A DNA stretch of 64,000 nt from contig NC_035162.2 in NCBI RefSeq assembly GCF_001659605.2, positions 25,152,161 through 25,216,160 on the forward strand. Direction: 5' to 3'. Positions 34,770 through 47,024 of this stretch are shown here, one piece after another. Under the pieces are notes generated by a model, which saw nothing but the letters and a program-made list of their open reading frames with translations, made no database searches and had not been told where the DNA came from. Numbering within the stretch: position 1 is the stretch's first letter; each line of letters begins with the position of its first letter. Source of the DNA: Manihot esculenta (taxonomy: Eukaryota > Streptophyta > Magnoliopsida > Malpighiales > Euphorbiaceae). The translations under genes were made by a program, and so were the position numbers.

Positions 34770-36950
34770 TATAATACCCGGCTAGACTCCGGTATCGGAA
34801 TTCCTACCGTCCGGTGGAATCTCGGATGTCGGAGATGTCTAGAAAGGGTAAAACCATGTTTTCATAAAATGTTTTAATGTGTTTTATGGTTTTAAGCAAG
34901 ACGGAAATGAGTTTTTGAATGAAAACAACCTTGGAGGAAAACACAGGTTCGGCCGTCGAAACTGAAAGTTCGGCCGCCGAACATGCATGCATTTCGGGTG
35001 TGCCTTAGGCCCCCGAAGGCATAAGTGAGGGAAGTCCAAGTTCGGCCGCCGAACCTCAAGTTCGGTCGCCGAACATGGCATGCATGCGGAGGCACGTTAG
35101 GCCCCCGAACGTGGCCTGGCCAGCCACTATAAAAGGGTCCCTTAGCCGAAAACGGGCGAGTTTTTCTCCCCAATGTCGGCCATGGTGAGCTTTCCGCCGT
35201 TTCTCACCCATCTTTGAGTTTTCCCTTCAAATCTTTCATGATTTTCACAAGTTTTCATCTTGTTTTGAAGATTTTCAAGTTTTGAGCAAGTTTTGAAACT
35301 TTGAGGTTCAAGAACTCAAATCTCTCCCATCTCCGAGTTTAGGTCGTCTCTCTCTTTCTTCAAGAGGTAAGAGCCGATCTTAAGCTCATTGCATGTTTTA
35401 AGTAAGTTTTATGTTAGATCTATGAGGTAGAATGTATGTTTAGCTTATGGTTAGGTTTATGAGTTTATGTTGTGTTTTTGAGCAATATGTTGTTGTTGTG
35501 TGTTGTAGTTGGGGTTTAAGATAGTTTGAAGCCCCTAGGAGCCAATGTATGTATATTTGCATGATTTGAATGAGTTATGTGCATGTTGGAATGGGAAGGA
35601 GAGGTTTATGTGCAAAGGGAACCAAGTTTCTGCCCTTTGGCAGAAACCAGGTTTGGCAGCTGAAGGACTTTCGGCCGCCGAACCTGCCTGGGAGGCAGGC
35701 CTTTCGGCTGCCGAAGTTGCCCCCGAAAGGAGACTTTCGTCTCTATCTGGGACTTTCGGCCACCGAAGGTGCCGCCGAACCTGCCCTGTTCAGCCTTCCT
35801 TTGCATGTTTTGCATGATTGTTTTAAGGTGTTTTAGGGGGTTTTTGGGGGATGTTTTCAGAGTCATGTTATAGTATGTTGGTCCCTTATTTGAGTCCACC
35901 TGTGTAGGTTCGGACCCGAGGAACCGAGGACCTCAGCAGTGAGTCAGCTGCTTCTGAGTCAGTAGAGCTTCGGCCAGAGGTGAGTGGAACTAAACTTAAT
36001 GTTTTAAATTAAGAAATTAAATGAAAGTTTTAGCATGATTCACGCATCATGAATGCCATGAGATATATTAGGGTGCTTGCATTAGAATTCACGAATATGT
36101 TGCATTGCATAATATGATGTTGATGTGGATGAATGTTGAATGATCCGCTAGCCCTCATATGTTATGACATGATGATATGATATGGAAGTCCAGGCGTGCC
36201 TGCACTACGCCCCTGGCACTATGTAAGAGAAAGACCGGAAGTGGCCTGCACTACGCCCCCGGCACCATGGATTATGTATGTTATGCTATGTATAAGAGAA
36301 AGACCAGATGTGGCCTGCACTACGCCCCTGGCATGATTGGATTATGTAGAGGGCTATGTGGTGACAAATTCATCCTTGATGTGATTAGTTGTGATGTGAT
36401 GCATTTCATGTTATCATATGTTTAAATATTTTATTATTCTTCTCACTGGGCTCTAGTAGCTCACCCCTCTCCCAAATTCCCCAGGCTTGCAGGTACAGGG
36501 TAGACCAGGAGGTCAGCAAGAGTATTGAAGTCAATTGTATGTAATAGATAGAATGTGGACATGAAAAATGTAAAGTTATGAATAGTATGTAATGTAATGA
36601 TATTGAGGATTAGAGGTTGTGCTTGACCTATGTGTAAGGTATCCCTTTTAATGCATGATCCTAAATCTTTTTATGATGTTTATGTAAACCAACTCAACAT
36701 ATGTTATATCGCCCTTTTGGTGCATTGATGAGATCCCACATAGGGATCATGTTTATGATTATGTTCAGTGCATGCACAGGTTGAGTTTGGTGTATGAATG
36801 AAAGAAAAGTTTTAAATTTTTATGTATGTTGTTGATCATGTATGGGATTCAGCAGGTTTTCAGGTTATGTCAGGCTTGCTACGGGTCCCGGCGGCCTTAA
36901 GCCGATCTAGATCCTAGCGCCGGTAGCGGTCCGATTTTCGGGTCGTTACA
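34770..36950 (+). repeat. Gypsy element 1, 3' LTR
   Basis: 2181 bp, closely similar to the 5' LTR but about 56 bp shorter because one palindrome-containing repeat in the downstream cluster (around 35755) is missing. It begins TATAATACCC (the TG is mutated to TA) and ends GGGTCGTTACA next to the TCAAG duplication. Confidence 0.94.
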
Positions 36951-36955
36951 TCAAG

Positions 36956-39776
36956 TGTGGACAGTACTAGCCTTTGGCATACTAGATTAGGACATGCACT
37001 AAAGTGTATTGTCAAAGATTGTAAATACTGAGATTTGCAATGATGAAATAAAAGTTTGTGAAGTTTTCCCTTTGGCTAAACAAAAGAGAATGCCATTTCA
37101 AAAAAGCACCACAATGACTTCTCATGTCTTTGAACTAATACATATAGATTTGTGGGGACCTTATCATGTTATTTCACAGTCTGGTGCAAGGTATTTCCTA
37201 ACCTTGGTAGATGATTTCAATAAAATGACTTAGACTTATCTTATGGCGGATAAAACCCAAACTTCTTCAATGATTGCTTTATTATTGAACCTTATATCAA
37301 ACCAATTCAACAGATTAGTGAAGGTGGTTAGATCGAAAAATGGGCTTGAATTTATAAATCGAGTTTGCCATCAATTATTCACATCAAAGGGAATCATACA
37401 CTAAAAATCTTGCCCCTACACATCACAGCAAAACGGTGTGGTTGAAAGAAAGCACCAACACCTCTTATAGATAGCCATAAGTCTTATATTCCAAGCCAAC
37501 CTACCAAAAAGATTATGGGGAGATTCAATCCTCATAGCCACTCACATTATAAACAAACTACCTACACCAAACTTAAACTGGAAATCACCTTCTGAGATCT
37601 TTTATGACAGAAAGCTAGACTACACCAATCTTAAAGTCTTTGGATGCCTTTGCTTTTCCACAAATACAATCCCAAACAAGACCAAGTTCGAACCTAGAGC
37701 AATACAATGTTTCTTTCTGGGGTATGTACCTGGACAGAATGCCTAAAAGCTGTATGCACTTGATTCGAAGAAAGTTTGTATATTTAGAGATGTGGTCTTT
37801 CATGGGGCTATATTTCCCTTTCAGAAGTTAACACCAGAAACTTTGTCTAAACCTATACCTTTACCAATTCCCATTTACAGTGAGAATGAAGCTCCACCAA
37901 CACAGCCTCCCAAAAACCCATTAAGGTTAAATGACACAAACAACACAAACAATGTCAACTCTACTGACACACCATCAATAGAATCATGTCCATAACCCCA
38001 ATGCTCAGCTTCTGTTAATGCACAAAACATCAGAAGGGGCTCAAGACAAAGATCTAAACTTGCATGGTTGCAATATTTTGTGGCTTCTGTAAAAGATGAT
38101 CAAGAATGCCAGGCTAGTACCCTCAGTCAAGCAGACCTTTCAAGTATACCAAATCCATCTGTTTTCATCTCTAACCCAAAATTTCATGAAGATTACCTTG
38201 TTTTTCTAGCCAATGCATCTCATGTACCTACAACTTATCATCAAGCTAAGACAAACCCAATTTGGGTAGTGGCTATGCAAAAGGAACTATCAGCACTAGA
38301 AGATAATAATACATGGGAGCTCACTTATTTACCTTCAAATAAAAAACCTATTGAATCAAAATGGGTATATAGGATTAAACACAATCCTGATGGCTCCATC
38401 GAGAGATATATGGCAAGGTCGGTAGCCAAGGGCTATAACCAAGTGCCAAGAGTAGATTACACAGTAAGCTTCAGTCCTGTAGCAAAATTAGTCACTGTAA
38501 AGGTTTTTTTGGCAATTGCAGCATCTAAGGGCTAGCCAATCCATCAATTGGATATCAATAATGCCTATCTCCATGACTTTATTAATGAAGATTTGTACAT
38601 GACTCCATTAGATGGATATTCAAAGGACAAACCCAGGCAAGTTTGTAAACTTATCAAGTCCATTTATAACCTCAAACAAGCAGGGAGACGATAGAACAGG
38701 GAATTCACTAAAAAAATAAAGCACTTTGGATTCATGCAATCCAAATCAGATCACTGTTTATTCATAAAATCCACTAACTCTTATTTTCAAGTGTTGCTTG
38801 TATATGTGGATGATATATTGGTTTCAAGAACAAATGAAGAGCAGATTGAAGAACACAAAGGCTTACTTGCACAAATAGTTTGAAATCAAAGACTTGGGTT
38901 ATGCCAATATTTCTTAGGCATTGAATTGGCCTGGTCTTCCACTGGATTATATTTGCACCAAAGAAAATATGTTCTAGACATTATAGCAGATGTGGGATTA
39001 CAAGATGCCAAACATACTCCCTTTCCAATGCAAAAGGGTCATCTTTCCAAAGACGCAGGTGAACTTATGCTAGAACCTGACAAGTATAGAAGACTTATGG
39101 GAAGACTACTTTTATCTTAGCCTCATAAGACCCGATATTACCTTTTTAGTTCAGCAATTAAGTCAGCTCCTTTAGAATCCTAGAAAACCTCACTAGATAG
39201 CAACAGTACATGTCCTTAAGTATTTAAAGAACTGTCCATCAAAGGGAGTCTTCTTTCCTGCAAATTCATATTTTAAATTGGCTGCCTTATGTGATGCTGA
39301 TTAGGCTACTTGCTCAGATACAAGAAGATCAGTCAATGGTTATTGTGTGTTCCTTGGTCAGTCCTTAATCTCTTGAAAGACAAAGAAGCAGAATATTGTA
39401 AGTAGGTCATTCGCTGAAGCTGAATATAAGAGTATGGCAGCTGTTGTTCCTAAGTTAAAGTGGATTTCCTACTTACTAGAAGATTTTCAAATAGATCTGT
39501 CACTTTTCATTGCCCTTCACTGGGATAACCAGGCTACCATTTATATAGCAGCAAACCCAGTATTTCACGAATAACTAAACACTTAGAGATTGATTGCCAT
39601 ATGGTTAGGAGTGAAGTTCTCAAAGAATTTATTGCTACTGTTAAAGTCAATTCTCAGACACAGCTAGCAGATCTTTTCACTAAACCCTTATGCAACAATC
39701 TCTTTCATTCTCTTTTGTCCAAGCTGGGACTTGTAGATCTTCACCAGTCCTCAACTTGAGAGAGGGCTATAAATAG
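36956..39776 (+). pseudogene. Copia integrase, reverse transcriptase and RNase H remains
   Basis: It resumes with WHTRLGHA (integrase zinc-finger region), HIDLWGPYHV and VVERKHQHLL. The usual DNG catalytic motif reads SKNGLEF, so the Asp is lost. The reverse transcriptase follows: WELTYLPSNKKPIESKWVYR, then VYVDDILVS near 38803-38829. RNase H follows: LCDADW (with a TAG in place of Trp), DTRRSVNGYCVFLG and AEAEYKSMAA. Frequent TAG/TGA stops and frameshifts make it non-functional. A purine stretch, TTGAGAGAGGG, precedes the 3' LTR. Confidence 0.9.
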
Positions 39777-39942
39777 TGTAAATATTTATAAGGGTACAAT
39801 TGTAATTCTGTAAATATTACCTTAGCGCAGCAGTAAAATGAACTTCACATGTTAGTCAGTTCATGATGAGGGCTCACTCTAGTTTTATCTATATAAGGGG
39901 AGTAAAATCATTTCAGTCTCATATTCTCTGAATTCGTTTACA
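39777..39942 (+). repeat. Copia 3' LTR
   Basis: TGTAAATATTTATAAGG... to ...TCGTTTACA, short (about 166 bp), similar to 16544-16662 over its first ~120 bp, with TATATAAGG as a TATA candidate. The exact end is uncertain because no target duplication was found. Confidence 0.7.
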
Positions 39943-42654
39943 ATTTTAATAAAGTTAAATCAAATATTATTTTTTTTACTCCAAAAATGTTATTTTATGT
40001 TTTTAGTTTTCAAACAAAATAATTTCTTATTCTCTAAAAAATATTTAAAATAAGAAACTACAAGAGGTATTACGGTTACTAAATTTAAGTGAAAAAATTG
40101 TTATATTTAAAAGATTATAGCGTATAACTTTCAATAATCATGAGTTAATTGCTATTTCATTTATTAAAAAAAATTAAATAATGGTGTGATTTTTTATTTT
40201 CATTTAATTCTTTGATTAATAGACAGAGTAAAATTTCTCTAGCCAATATGGCAATAAATAGTCTATAATGACAAAACAAAGTTATTAATATTTCTCACTT
40301 ATATAAGCAACTAGTTGTCTTTTTAGATCATTCTCTTTATTTCATTTCTCTATCTCATTATTAATTTGACCATTAGACTAACTGTCACAAGGTGTTATCC
40401 ATTTGAACTTTTCTTTCTTTGCAATACAATATATTTAGAATTACAGACAAAATTAAAATAAATATATATTTAATTTTTAATACAATATGTAGCGACTGAG
40501 ATTTATATTCAAGAGCCTACAGTGTCCCTTTTTATTTTTATAGTTAGTATATAATCATCATAATGCTTATTTCAATTAAAAAAAAGTAACAAAATGGAAT
40601 ACAACTAAACCAATAATTGACTGATGAAAAAAAGTTCCTCTTTTCCACTTTTTAGTTTACTTTTTCTTTTTCTTGCCTCAAATCTCAACTTCTTTCCACA
40701 TGAAAATTATCAAAGTTTGTTTGGTGAGAGATGGACTTGTTCATATTTATAAATAATAATAATAATAATAATAATTTTATAGTTTTACCAACAAGTTTAA
40801 TTTTGCTATGTTAAAATTTATGAATAATTTTAAAATTTGCAAGAAATTATTTTTTCTGTTTATTGTGAATTTAAATTAATTGAATAAATAGATTTTGAAT
40901 ACAAAATGATTTTTTAAAAAATTATGAATAAAATATGTGTAACTTTAATTAAACTAATGCTAAAATTTTTAACCTATTTCGTTAAAATTATGTTTTGAAT
41001 TGAGAAATTTTAAGTTTAAACTCATTTAAAATTAAATTAAATATATATGTATACATATATTTTTTACTTTAAAACGTTATTTTAAATTTTCGAGCTTTCA
41101 AAAAAAATAATTTCTTAATCTCTAAAAATATTAAAAATAAGGAACTAATATGTTATTTTAACTATTAACGGTAGGGATAAAAAGTTATTTTATTAAAAAA
41201 TGAGAGACAAAAATGCAAACAGATTATAATATATAAATTTTCAATAATCAGTAATTAATTACTAGTTAATTGAATTTCACTTAATATATATAAATATATT
41301 AAAAATTCAAACTTAAGAATTTTTTTTTATATAAAAAAAAAATCAAACTCAAGATTTTACAATGGGTGATTTTATTTTCATGGTTAGAATAAAATCGTGA
41401 TATTTCTCATTTCAATTGAAAATGATGATAAACAAATAAAATGCTAAAAGAAAATGAAATATAACTAAACCAATAAGCGAGTGACTTGCAGTTGGAAAAT
41501 TGTGAGGAAAATGACCAGAAAAGTGTGGAATTTGGATATGTTGATCTAGAAACAGAGGCGCTGTGTCGGCCCTTGGGATCTCCAGGCCCATGGCCCCAAG
41601 TCCATATACCTCTATTACCCTTTTCACATGGTTTTGTTTTTATTTATTTTTAAATATTTTTATTGAAAATGAATATATCTAAAATATAACATTATTTTAT
41701 TTAAAAATATAAAATATTTAATTGTATTTTAATATAACTTAATATAAGTATTATACTAATATAATATCTTTTCATTTTTACCGTTTATTACATAGAATCC
41801 ATTTAACATTATAATTGGAATCACTTATTTATATTAACTAGAAGATATTATCAATTAATTTGAATTTTAATTTAACATTTGTGATGTTGTTGATATTATA
41901 ATTTTTCAGATATATATATGCAAGATAAAAAAAATACCGAGTGAATTGTTTTGATCATCTCTCCGATACTTGAGTCAGTATATATAATTAGTAAATTATA
42001 AAATCTATTAATGGAGAGAATAGTTTACATGATTATAGAGGTTGTGAACTCCTTATATAGTGTGTTAAATACAATTTGAATATGATATGAAATCATAAAT
42101 AAAATAGAATATTAAGTTTTAAGATACAAAATCCTAACAGATAAAGATAATATTATGATATTGTGATTAGGATTCTACCACTTTATTAAGAGTTATAGGG
42201 TATTTAAATAGTGGACATGATTTGGATTATTGAAACCCATATTTAATACGTTGTAATATTGATCTAATAAATAGTCTCCCCTATAGTGGTCAAAGCTTTA
42301 GGTTCGACACTAAATTATTCCCTTTGATAAACTTATCACATTTCCGGAATTTGGTAACAAATCCTTGACGAACTTGTCACTTTGTGTTCTGACCTAGAGG
42401 CCTTAGCTTCTTTGCTACTTGTGTTTGTAGTAATGATGTGTTTATGGATGCATTTTAATCCAGATGAAAGGACTAAAGTTACTAATATATAAATAAAATC
42501 TAAGTGTTTCAATAGATGAACTTGTATGATTAAATAAATATTACCTAACTTATATTCTCATATGCTTTGATGGCTTGATATCGATGAGATCTGGTACTAT
42601 GCTGCCATCATGAGAAGCTGCATAGGCATCAGTTGTTGATGAGGGTGTGCAGAT
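39943..42654. other. AT-rich intergenic DNA
   Basis: No gene, LTR or RNA gene recognised. An (AAT)n microsatellite of about nine units lies at 40746-40773. The remaining sequence is AT-rich and probably old repeat debris. Confidence 0.5.
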
Positions 42655-43440
42655 TGCTTAAGGGGCAATTGGTTACTCGAACAGGTGCTCTTATATCGCC
42701 TAGGGGCACTCTTATATCGTCTAAGTAGGCAATTAATTGCCTGAAAGGGCACTCTTACGTCGCCTAAGAGCACTTTTATGTCGCCTAAGTGGGTAATTAA
42801 TTGCTTGAAAGAGTGTTTTTACATCGCTAGGGACGCTCTTATATTGTTTAAGGACGCTCTTACAACACATAAGTGGACAATTCATTTCCTGAGAGAGCGC
42901 TCTTACATCGTCTAGGGGTGCTCTTACGTCGCCTAAGGGCGCTCTTATGTTACCTAAGTGAACAATTGATTGGCTGAAAGGGTACTCTTACGTCGCCTAG
43001 GGGCCTCTTACGTCGTTTAAATGCTGAAAGGGCGTTCTTACATCACTTGGGGAGCATTCTTACATCGTTTAGGAGCGCTCTTACATCACTTAGGAGTGTT
43101 TTTACATCGCCTTAAGGTTCTCTTACATCGCTTAAGTGCTGAAAGAGTGCTCTTATATTGCTTGGGGGTGCTCTTACATCACTTAAATGAGTAATTGATT
43201 ACCTGAATGTCATGCTCTTACGTCACCTAAGGGCTCTCTTACATCGCTTAAGCGCTGAAATGACACTCTTACATCGCCTAAATGCTGAAAGGGCGCTCTT
43301 ACATCGCCTAAATGGGCAATTAGTTTCTTGAAAGGGCGCTCTTACGTCATCTAGGGGCGCTCTTACGTTGCCTAAGTAGGCAATTAATTGCCTGAAAGGC
43401 GCGCTCTTACGTCGTCTAAAAGTGCTATAAGTCACTTGAA
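42655..43440. repeat. Degenerate minisatellite (GGCGCTCTTACRTCGCCTA)
   Basis: About 30 imperfect copies of a ~20-bp unit close to GGCGCTCTTACGTCGCCTA, with longer composite units that add AGTGGGCAATTAATTGCCTG. Period varies because blocks are gained and lost. The reading frames on the minus strand here are repeat translations, not genes. Confidence 0.85.
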
Positions 43441-44575
43441 TTTGGGGACGAGCCTTTTGATATATGGAGCGTACTATCACTTTAGAGTTGTACCTCTTTT
43501 ATAGGTGACATAATATGTTAAAACTCATCTACAAAATTAATTCTTGTACAAGATATAAAAATATATAAATTGAATTTGTAAGAGTTGATCCATAATGATA
43601 TGTGATCCTAAAGTTAATGCATAGTCTAAATAGAAAAATAAATACAAAAATAAAAAGTAATTATTACTTGCCGCTGATTGTTAAGCACATAGTATTACTT
43701 GGTTGATGTGTGTAAACATCACCATCTTGCAATAAGATAATTTGTAGCTTTTCTTTCTCTCTTTTTTTTTTTTTTTTTGTATACAATAAAAGGTTCTTTC
43801 CAAGCTATTAACAAAATGGTAGATCTTATAAAATAAACTTAATAAAGGACTAATACTGATAGACTTTCATGCTTAATGAAAGCTTGAATGATATTTAAAA
43901 GTAACAAAATATTTATGCAAGTCATATTTAGCAATAGTGAAATTTCAAAGCTGATTCAGAGATACTGTCACAAAGTCTGTTGCTACAGTAGTGCCTTGCA
44001 TTCACAATTTCAAAATATTACAGACATCCCACAAAAAGTCTCGGGAGAGCAACAATACCCATCGATTTGCTAGAAAAATAAGAATCTCACATAAAGTGAT
44101 CAAACCAAATTTAGACCATTTTATCATGTTGTTATTAATGTTAATTTACACTTTTCTGCCTAATTCTGTGGTTTTGATCTTATTTTGCAGAAAATGGTGT
44201 AAAGAGGTAATTTGGTGAAAATACTCTTAAAACTGCCTAAAATAGAATAAAGGAGAACAAGCATGTTTGCACAAGCCAAGTTGCAGCTGAAGTGAAGATA
44301 AATAAGGAAAGTACATTCAGTAGAGTAATTTGAAATTCAAATTTCAGCCTCTCCCTTATTGAGGAAGCTAAATCTCAAGAAGATGCACTTGCCTCCCAAG
44401 AATTCAAAATTCAAAATTCAAAGGAGAACATTCAAAATTCAAAATTCAGCATTCAAAATTCAAAAGAAGGCTCCACCTCATCAAGAAAATCTAGGGCAAC
44501 ACCTTTTATCTATAAAAGCCACATAAGGAGCCACACGCCACCCTTGGACTCCTCTCCCATTCGGCGCACACCTCC
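43441..44575. other. AT-rich DNA and left part of an LTR-like host sequence
   Basis: The first part is AT-rich with a T-run near 43760-43779. From about 44080 the sequence (ATTCAAAATTCAAAATTCA-rich, then CTATAAAAGCCACATAAGGAGCC at about 44510) looks like the 5' part of a long LTR containing a TATA box. It continues after the gypsy insertion at 58483. Boundaries are not determined. Confidence 0.45.
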
Positions 44576-46912
44576 TGTAACGACCCGAAATTCGGACCGC
44601 TACCGGCGCTAGGATCCGGGTCGACTTAAGGCCGCCGGGACCCGTAGCAAGCCAAACATACATCCTGAAAACCTGTTTAATCCCATACATGATCAAGAAA
44701 ATACATAAAAATTTGAAACTTTTCTTTCGTACATCCAACTCAACCTGAACATGCACAGCACATAGCTATAATCATAATCATGATCCCTCTGTGGGATCTC
44801 ATCAATGCCCCAATGGGCGATACATCATAAGATGAGTTGGCTTTCATGAACATAATAAAACATTTTTTATCATGTAATAAAAGGGATACCTCATACACAA
44901 TGTCAAGCACAATATCTAATCCTCAATATCATTACATGACTGAAACTGTACTTTTACATAACATTAATACATCTATCATGTCCACACTAACTATTACATA
45001 CACGTGACTTCATTACTCTTATAAACCTCCTGGTCTACCCTGTACCTGCAAATCCTGGGGAAATTGGGAGAGGGGTGAGCTACTAGAGCCCAGTGAGCAG
45101 AATAATAAAACACTTAAAACATATGATAACATGAAATGCATCACATCACAGCTAATCACATCAAGGATGAACTTGTCACCAATAGCCCTCTACATGGTCC
45201 AACTGTGCCAGAACGTAGAATGGGTCCTGGTCTTTCCCTTACATATCATAACATAACAGTGTCCAACTGTGCCAGAACGTAGAATGGGTCCTGGTCTTTC
45301 CCTTACATATTGCCAGCGAACGTAGAATGGATCCCACTGGTCTTACTTTCCGTACCGTACATATCATATCGTCATATCATAGATCGAGGGCTATGGATCA
45401 TTCAATATTCATCCACATCAACATCAAAATGTGCAATGCAACATATTCGTGAATTCTAATGCAAGCAACCCAATTCATCACATGGCATTCATGATGCATG
45501 AACAATGCTCAAAACTTTGAAATTTATTTACTTTAAATGTAAAGGTTTATTCCACTCACCTCTGGATAGCTCTGACCAGACACTGGGGCAACAGACTCAC
45601 TGCGGGGGTCCTCGGTTCCTCGGGTCCGAAACTACACAGGTGGACTCAAATGAGGGACCAAACATACCTGAACATAACTCTAAACTATTCCCCAAAAACT
45701 CCCTAAAACATCATGGAATAATCATAGAAAAACATGCAAGAAAGGGCTGGACAGGGCACTTTCGGTGGCAGGTTCGGCGGCCGAAAGTCCCTCCAGAGCC
45801 GAAAGTCAGGCAGGTTCGGCGGCACCTTCGGCGGTCGAAACTCCCAGACAGAGGCGAAACTCATGCATGTTCGGCGGCACTTTCGGCGGCACTTTCGGCG
45901 GCCGAAACTCCCAGACAGAGACGAAAGTCTCCTTTCGGGGGCAAGCTTCGACAGCCGAAGGCTGCCTCCACAAGCATGTTCGGCGGCCGAAAGTTCCTTC
46001 GGCTGCCGAACCTGGTTTCTCCCAGAATGGCAGAAACTCAGCTCCCCTATGCATTTATGCCTCCACTCTCATCCAAACATGCATAAACCTATTCTACAAC
46101 ACTCATACACAAGCATACAAGTTCCTAGGGGCATCAACTAGCTAAGACCCCATCTATAACACATCAAACATACATTTGCAAGCCACATTGATCAAAATCA
46201 CATCAAAAACCCATAAGCTCAACCTAAGCTATACATGCATTTTCTACCCCTTGAACTTGCATAAAACTTGCTTAAAACTTGCTTAAAACATAATATAAGC
46301 TAGAGATAGACTCTTACCTCTTGAAGATCGAGGGTAGAGGCGATCTAACTGGGAGTTGGAAGAGATTTGAGTTCTTGAACCTCAAAGCTCCAAAACTTGC
46401 TCAAAACTCGGAAATCTTCAAAACAAGATGAAAACTAGTGAAAAACTTGAAAGATCTGAAGGAAAAGACTCAAGATCGGTGAGGGGTGGCGGAGGACTCA
46501 CCTTGGCCGGAAATGGGGAAAAAGCTCGCCCATTTTCGGCTAAGGGACCCTTTTATAGTGGCTGGTCAGGCCACGTTCGGGGGCCGAATGTGCCTCCGCA
46601 TGCATGCCATGTTCGGCGGCCGAACTTGAGGTTCGGCGGCCGAACCTGGACTTCCCTCACTTATGCTTTCGGGGGCCTAAAAGCGCTCCCGAAGGCATGC
46701 ATGTTCGGCGGCCGAACTTGAGGTTCGGCGGCCGAACCTGAGTTTTCCTTCAAGGTTGTTTTTATGCAAAAACTCATTTCTTTTTTACTTAAAATCATCA
46801 AAACCTTAAAACATTTTATGAAAACATGGTTCTACCCTACTAGAGGCTTCCGACATCCGAGATTCCACCGGACGGTAGGAATTCCGATACCGGAGTCTAG
46901 CCGGGTATTACA
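44576..46912 (-). repeat. Gypsy element 2, 3' LTR
   Basis: 2337 bp, TGTAACGACCCG...GGGTATTACA on the plus strand. Inverted TATA at 46550-46557. Palindrome clusters at 45755-46012 and 46575-46742. Three repeats of AGAACGTAGAATGGGTCC-like units at 45205-45340 correspond to those in element 1. It carries an extra palindrome pair (46703-46737) compared with the 5' LTR. Confidence 0.94.
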
Positions 46913-46925
46913 TTCTCCCCCCCTT
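46913..46925 (-). promoter_or_regulatory. Polypurine tract of gypsy element 2
   Basis: On the minus strand AAGGGGGGGAGAA abuts the 3' LTR, the expected primer for plus-strand DNA synthesis. Confidence 0.88.
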
Positions 46926-47024
46926 AAGAACATTCGTCCCCGAATGTTTCTCAACTAGCACATAGCATGGCATAAAACATAACATACATACATACATAGC
47001 ACATAAACACATAGAGATCTAACC

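Larger units (their letters stand above)
27188..36950 (+). mobile_element. Full-length Tekay/Del-like Ty3-gypsy element 1
   Basis: Flanked by perfect TCAAG duplications (27183-27187 and 36951-36955). LTRs are 27188-29424 and 34770-36950, with primer site 29428-29439, gag 29686-31101, pol to 34671 and polypurine tract 34757-34769. Domain order PR-RT-RNaseH-IN plus a C-terminal chromodomain-like tail indicates a chromovirus, most like Tekay/Del. Five in-frame TAG stops disable the polyprotein. The first dinucleotide of the 3' LTR is TA instead of TG. Confidence 0.95.
16544..39942 (+). mobile_element. Degenerate Ty1-copia retrotransposon carrying three insertions
   Basis: Similar LTR sequence (TGTAAATATTT..., ...ATAATTGTAATTCT..., ...GATGAGGGCT...) occurs at 16544-16662 and 39777-39942. 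Between them, in + order, lie copia gag, protease, integrase, reverse transcriptase and RNase H fragments at 23920-24788, 26953-27187 and 36956-39776. The gaps are a composite LTR array (16663-23919), a solo gypsy LTR (24789-26947) and a full gypsy (27188-36950). The rest of the 5' LTR, the primer site and the N-terminal part of gag are missing, so the first insertion came with a deletion. I could not identify the copia target duplication. Confidence 0.85.

Noticed and set aside
41412..41627. A 71-codon minus-strand frame in AT-rich DNA
   Set aside because: Short, no homology recognised, no splice or promoter context.
42655..43440. Possible CRISPR-like array
   Set aside because: Units are variable in length and sequence with no unique spacers, and the DNA is plant nuclear.
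43223..43480. An 85-codon minus-strand frame with repeated RRCKSA-like units
   Set aside because: Translation of the minisatellite; no start context or homology.
45505..46141. Overlapping frames rich in RRPK and FGGRNSQTE motifs, recurring in all gypsy LTRs
   Set aside because: They are readings of the TTCGGC-N-GCCGAA palindromes in three frames; they occur in non-coding LTR DNA and in solo LTRs.
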